DNA of 64,000 bases, taken from contig JAEZET010000001.1 of the NCBI GenBank assembly GCA_023433065.1, positions 124,001 to 188,000 of the forward strand, in the 5' to 3' direction. Each line of letters starts with the position of its first letter. Position 1 is the first letter of the stretch. Under the pieces are notes generated by a model. The model was not told the DNA's origin and ran no database searches. It was given only the letters and a program-made list of their open reading frames with translations. A program made the position numbers and the translations under genes. Of this stretch, positions 60,795 through 64,000 are shown in pieces. The DNA is from Cyanobacteria bacterium OH_CBrB_359 (GTDB lineage: Bacteria; Cyanobacteriota; Vampirovibrionia; Gastranaerophilales; Gastranaerophilaceae).

Positions 60795-61851
60795 TTAAAC
60801 CCTCTTTTACCCTTTGATACTCTTGAATTTGCCCCATAGAAAAATCAGATATATCCTCACCTTTATAAAATCTCTTGTACCATTCAACTGTCTTAGAAAC
60901 CGCCTCATTAATATTATAAAGCGGACTCCATTCAAGAACATTTTTGGACTTTTGCGAATCCAACATTAATAACTTTGATTCATGTAAATCAGCGGCATTT
61001 TCAATAATAATTTCACCTTTTAAATATTCTTTAATAACAAGTTTTGTAATTTGTTCAACCGTAAGTATGCTTTCTCTTTCAGGACCAAAGTTAAATGCCT
61101 GCGCAAAATCCTTTTTTCCTGAAAGTAGCTTCTCTCCGAGTACCAAATAGCCTGATAAAGGTTCTAAAACGAACTGCCATGGTCTTACTGCAAAAGGATT
61201 CCTTATTTTAACAGCCTGATTTGACTCAACTGCTCTTACACAATCAGGAATAAGCCTGTCTTCAGACCAGTCACCGCCGCCTATAACATTACCCGCTCTT
61301 GCTGTTGCCAACAAATATGATTTATCTTCGAGAAAAGATTTCCTGTAAGACGATGACATAATCTCAGCACATGCCTTTGAAGACGAATACATATCATGTC
61401 CGCCCATTGAATCATCTTCACAATAAGCACAGCTAAGTTCTTTATTCTCGTAGCACTTGTCACTGGTAATATTGACAAAGGCTTTAACGGATTCACAATT
61501 TCTTGCCGCCTCCAAAACGTTTAAAGTCCCAATTACATTCGTTTTATATGTTAAAATCGGCTCATAATAAGATTTTCTGACTAGAGGCTGTGCTGCAAGA
61601 TGAAAGACTATTTCGGGTTTAAAGTCATTCATAACCTGATTGAGCTTTTCATAATCTAAAATATCCGCAAAGGCTGAATTAATTTTATTTTCAAGCCCAA
61701 TAGCTTTGAAAAAAGAAGGATTAGTATCAGGTTCAAGAGAATACCCGAGTACTTCAGCACCGAGAATTTTCAGCCATAAAGAAAGCCATCCTCCTTTAAA
61801 ACCGCTATGTCCCGTAACAAATATTCTTTTACCTTTATAGCTGCTAAACAC
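60766..61851 (-). CDS. ddhB: CDP-glucose 4,6-dehydratase
   Basis: Short-chain dehydrogenase that makes CDP-4-keto-6-deoxyglucose. NAD site KRIFVTGHSGFKGGWLSLWL (residues about 8-27), then HLAAQPLVRKSYYEPILTYK, NITSDKCYENKE, DMYSSSKACAEIMSSSYRKS (Tyr-x3-Lys catalytic pair here YSSSK), ARAGNVIGGGDWSEDRLIPD and RPWQFVLEPLSGYL. 361 aa. Overlaps ddhA by 8 nt and ddhC by 29 nt, so the three are one operon. Confidence 0.94.
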   Translation of the reverse strand: MFSSYKGKRIFVTGHSGFKGGWLSLWLKILGAEVLGYSLEPDTNPSFFKAIGLENKINSAFADILDYEKLNQVMNDFKPEIVFHLAAQPLVRKSYYEPILTYKTNVIGTLNVLEAARNCESVKAFVNITSDKCYENKELSCAYCEDDSMGGHDMYSSSKACAEIMSSSYRKSFLEDKSYLLATARAGNVIGGGDWSEDRLIPDCVRAVESNQAVKIRNPFAVRPWQFVLEPLSGYLVLGEKLLSGKKDFAQAFNFGPERESILTVEQITKLVIKEYLKGEIIIENAADLHESKLLMLDSQKSKNVLEWSPLYNINEAVSKTVEWYKRFYKGEDISDFSMGQIQEYQRVKEGLSGKSAQTVS

Positions 61852-62650
61852 CTATCTTGTGCTCCTGTCTTTGATTTTGCCAGATAGCCCAAGGTGCAGC
61901 ATCTGCTTTCCACATATTGGTAAGTTCTGTCTTGTCTCTTAATGTATCCATAGGGCGCCAGAAACCATAATGCTTATAGGCATTAAGTTTATTATCTTTT
62001 GCCAAAGATTCAAGCGGTTCTGCCTCGAAAAGCAAGCTCTCATCGTCTGAAAGATAATTAAAAACTTCAGGTTCACATACAAAGAAACCGCCATTTATCC
62101 AGGCACCATCACCTTTGATTTTTTCTTTAAATGAAGTAACGGAATTATCAAGACTTATTTCTAAAGCGCCAAATCTACCCAAAGGTTGAACAGCCGTTAC
62201 AGTAACCGTTTTTTCTGATGATTCATGAGATTTTATAAGCTCATTTATATCAACATTGCTGACACCATCGCCATATGTAAGCATAAATCTTTCACCATCA
62301 ATATATTCCTGAGCTCTTTTGATTCTTGCGCCTGTCATAGTCTCCTGCCCCGTATAAAGCATAGTGACCTTCCAGGGTTCATGCCTTATTTTATGTATTT
62401 CAACGGAATTATCAGCCATGTTAACTGTTATGTCAGAGTATCTTGTATAGTAATTTATAAAATAATCTTTTATGACATGGGATTTATAACCGGTAAGAAC
62501 AACAAAATCATTAAAACCGTATGTGGCATAAAATTTCATAATATGCCATAAAATAGGTTTTCCGCCTATTTCCACCATCGGTTTTGGCTTGAGTTCAGTC
62601 TCTTCACTCAGTCTTGTTCCCATTCCGCCTGCTAAAATTACTACCTTCAT
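61844..62650 (-). CDS. ddhA: Glucose-1-phosphate cytidylyltransferase
   Basis: Makes CDP-glucose from CTP and glucose 1-phosphate, committing glucose to 3,6-dideoxyhexose synthesis. N-terminal nucleotide site KVVILAGGMGTRLSEETELK, PKPMVEIGGKPILWHIMKFY, GYKSHVIKDYFINYY, FMLTYGDGVSNVDI, GGFFVCEPEVFNYL and YGFWRPMDTLRDK. 268 aa, typical. First gene of the ddh operon. Confidence 0.95.
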   Translation of the reverse strand: MKVVILAGGMGTRLSEETELKPKPMVEIGGKPILWHIMKFYATYGFNDFVVLTGYKSHVIKDYFINYYTRYSDITVNMADNSVEIHKIRHEPWKVTMLYTGQETMTGARIKRAQEYIDGERFMLTYGDGVSNVDINELIKSHESSEKTVTVTAVQPLGRFGALEISLDNSVTSFKEKIKGDGAWINGGFFVCEPEVFNYLSDDESLLFEAEPLESLAKDNKLNAYKHYGFWRPMDTLRDKTELTNMWKADAAPWAIWQNQRQEHKIGV

Positions 62651-62763
62651 TGAATGCCTTTCATTATTTTAATCAAATAATATTAAAAGTGCCATAACTC
62701 AAATATTATAGCACTTTTTATTCTCTGTTAAAATAATTTCAGATAACGGCATTTATTAATTTA

Positions 62764-62797
62764 CAAAAAGCCCTGCCAAGCATTTACGGCAAGGCTT
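62764..62797 (-). terminator. Terminator of the desulfoferrodoxin gene
   Basis: On the minus strand AAGCCTTGCC / GGCAGGGCTT with one G-T pair and loop GTAAATGCTT, followed by a T-run. Confidence 0.8.
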
Positions 62798-62816
62798 TAT
62801 ACTTTTCTTTTTAAAG

Positions 62817-63212
62817 TTATTTGGACTTATGCTCGGTAATAAAAAATCCATGAATATTACAATATTCTCTTGCGATAAGCTCTTCACATTGACATTTAAG
62901 CTCAAGCTCAGGAGCTTCATGCGGATGAAGATATTTTCTCTTTAAGTATTTTTTATCAGGAGAAATCGCCTCTATAAACATAATATAGTGGTTATCCTCC
63001 ATAGGGTGAGGAATAGAACCCACTCGAATTTTTTTGAATTCACCATCAGTATCAATTACGGGTTTATGTTTTTCAAAAAGTGTTTCTTCAGTTTTTTCCT
63101 CAAGTAAAACCATAGGTGCACCGCAGCAGACAAGCTCTCCTACGCCACTAGCTATAACTTCTACAATATTTCCGCACATTTCGCATTTATAGATTTCCAT
63201 AACATTTGTCAT
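62817..63212 (-). CDS. dfx: Desulfoferrodoxin (superoxide reductase, two-iron)
   Basis: Reduces superoxide to hydrogen peroxide without releasing oxygen, typical of anaerobes. The N-terminal desulforedoxin-like centre uses Cys10, Cys13, Cys29 and Cys30 (YKCEMCG, LVCCGAPM). The catalytic neelaredoxin centre uses His49 (FEKHKPV), His69, His75 (HPMEDNHYI), Cys118 and His121 (CNIHGFF). 131 aa. GGAGG lies before ATG 63212. It has its own terminator. Confidence 0.96.
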   Translation of the reverse strand: MTNVMEIYKCEMCGNIVEVIASGVGELVCCGAPMVLLEEKTEETLFEKHKPVIDTDGEFKKIRVGSIPHPMEDNHYIMFIEAISPDKKYLKRKYLHPHEAPELELKCQCEELIAREYCNIHGFFITEHKSK

Positions 63213-63278
63213 ATAAGCCTCCTTTCAACTAATTTTAAGTATATATTCAAAAAAATAAAATTTTATTGCCTAATATAA

Positions 63279-64000
63279 TTAATCTTTAATTGAGTATACA
63301 TAATTAATTATGCTATCTTCAAGTTTTTTTACCTCAGCCTGAGGCACAGCAAAGTTCTGGGTAAGTATTGCAACAGAATATGTTTTATTATTTTTAGCAT
63401 TTACGTAACCGGTTAAACCGCTTGCATTTGAAAGAGTCCCGGTTTTAAGCCATACATTCCCTCTGAGTTCAACCAACCTGTTTTCAAGAGTCCCGTCACC
63501 TGCCTGCGCCATATTGTCTTTAAGATAAGGGAAAATATCGTTCGAATATATTGCATTTAATGCGCTACTCATCCAATCAACGGTTAAAAGATTGTTTCTT
63601 GAAACACCGCTTGCATCTGCGATTATTACCGATTTAGTATCTATTTTCTGTGTTGCATAAAAGGCATTAAACATTTTTACGGCATCTTCAGTTGTCCCTG
63701 TAGAATTTGAATACTTTGAAGCCGCAACTTTAAATAATGTTTCACTGGCTTTATTGTTACTGTCTTTTAATATTAGAGGGATTACAGAATTTATGCTATG
63801 CGTAGTTTCTGCAATTAATTTTGCATCAGCAGGAACAATTGCGCTTGTAAAGTTTTCATTGGCATATTTTATATTAGAATTGGCAAGATAATCTGAAAGT
63901 CTTGTTATAAAATAGCGTCTCAAATTATTTAAAGGTAAATCTACAACCTGAGGAGAAGAGACTGTCCCCTTAAATTCCACAACATCAGGAGACTGCCAGT
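63279..64000 (-). CDS. dacB: PBP4-type D-alanyl-D-alanine carboxypeptidase, 5' part missing
   Basis: C-terminal part of a peptidase S13 / PBP4 enzyme acting on peptidoglycan in the periplasm. The K-T-G box is in VWLKTGTLSNASGLTGYVN and the S-x-N box in DASGVSRNNLLTVDW. GDGTLENRL precedes the K-T-G box as usual. The frame stays open to the window end, and the Ser-x-x-Lys catalytic block and signal peptide must lie beyond it; the apparent start at 63980 is internal. The end of the protein is at 63279. Confidence 0.9.
   Translation of the reverse strand, partial: WQSPDVVEFKGTVSSPQVVDLPLNNLRRYFITRLSDYLANSNIKYANENFTSAIVPADAKLIAETTHSINSVIPLILKDSNNKASETLFKVAASKYSNSTGTTEDAVKMFNAFYATQKIDTKSVIIADASGVSRNNLLTVDWMSSALNAIYSNDIFPYLKDNMAQAGDGTLENRLVELRGNVWLKTGTLSNASGLTGYVNAKNNKTYSVAILTQNFAVPQAEVKKLEDSIINYVYSIKD

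Noticed and set aside
1..64000. CRISPR arrays, insertion sequences, prophage or tRNA genes
   Set aside because: I saw no regularly spaced direct repeats, transposase or integrase frames, phage structural genes, or cloverleaf with GTTCNANNC and CCA-type ends in the intergenic regions.

Overview
This 64 kb window is a low-GC (by eye about one third G+C), gene-dense stretch of a bacterial chromosome with no plasmid, phage or insertion-sequence features. The best single taxonomic marker is the RNA polymerase locus (31763-40695). The beta-prime subunit is split into separate rpoC1 and rpoC2 genes, and rpoC2 carries a very large insertion right after the trigger-loop motif, as in Cyanobacteria. There are no photosynthesis genes. 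The window instead shows flagellar genes, superoxide reductase (desulfoferrodoxin), ferritin, ETF, nucleotide-sugar genes of the LPS type and many small unknown proteins. I infer a non-photosynthetic, anaerobic, flagellated relative of Cyanobacteria (Vampirovibrionia/Melainabacteria, most likely a gut-type Gastranaerophilales). This assignment is an inference and was not checked against databases.

Layout: 1-6.2 kb holds argS (cut at the window edge), a 52-aa unannotated-type small gene, an unknown membrane-anchored protein, thiC and a calpain-like cysteine protease. 6.4-11.5 kb holds an unknown coiled-coil protein, asparaginase II, a GspE-N-like protein, the flaG-fliS-fliT-like operon and a cation diffusion facilitator. 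11.6-18.4 kb holds a degenerate HerA-like protein, a large TPR protein, uvrB and a membrane protein. 18.5-22.4 kb is the flagellar motor/switch operon motA-motB-fliL-fliM-fliN. 22.4-27.9 kb holds ferritin, ftsH, holA-holB and a ROK glucokinase. 27.9-30.1 kb is a cluster of four small proteins sharing an N-terminal S-P-x-F-G type motif, delimited by two near-identical hairpins. 30.1-41 kb holds an rRNA pseudouridine synthase, panD, a secreted protein and rpoB-rpoC1-rpoC2. 41-47.4 kb holds a PhoR-like histidine kinase, an oxidoreductase, a CDP-alcohol phosphatidyltransferase, trmL, nnrD, a TPR protein and another motif-bearing small protein. 47.5-47.8 kb is an SRP RNA of the large (Alu-domain) type. 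47.8-58 kb holds a GT39-like glycosyltransferase, nadB-nadC, etfB-etfA, an SLC45-like MFS carrier, two unknown genes, rpiB and a REC-STAS protein. 58.2-64 kb holds two secreted paralogues, ddhA-ddhB-ddhC for CDP-3,6-dideoxyhexose precursors, desulfoferrodoxin and a truncated PBP4-type carboxypeptidase.

The functional blocks are flagellum assembly and rotation (fla/fli/mot), transcription (rpoBC1C2), protein targeting and quality control (SRP RNA, FtsH), replication and repair (holA, holB, uvrB), NAD, thiamine and pantothenate supply (nadBC, thiC, panD, nnrD), envelope sugars and lipids (ddhABC, GT39, CDP-alcohol transferase), and oxygen defence (desulfoferrodoxin, ferritin).

The most interesting unexplained signals are the S-P-x-F-G small-protein family, a recurrent geometry in which a -10 box sits 7-8 nt upstream of an ATG with no Shine-Dalgarno (leaderless mRNAs), a HerA-like protein that has lost its P-loop, and a large-type SRP RNA.
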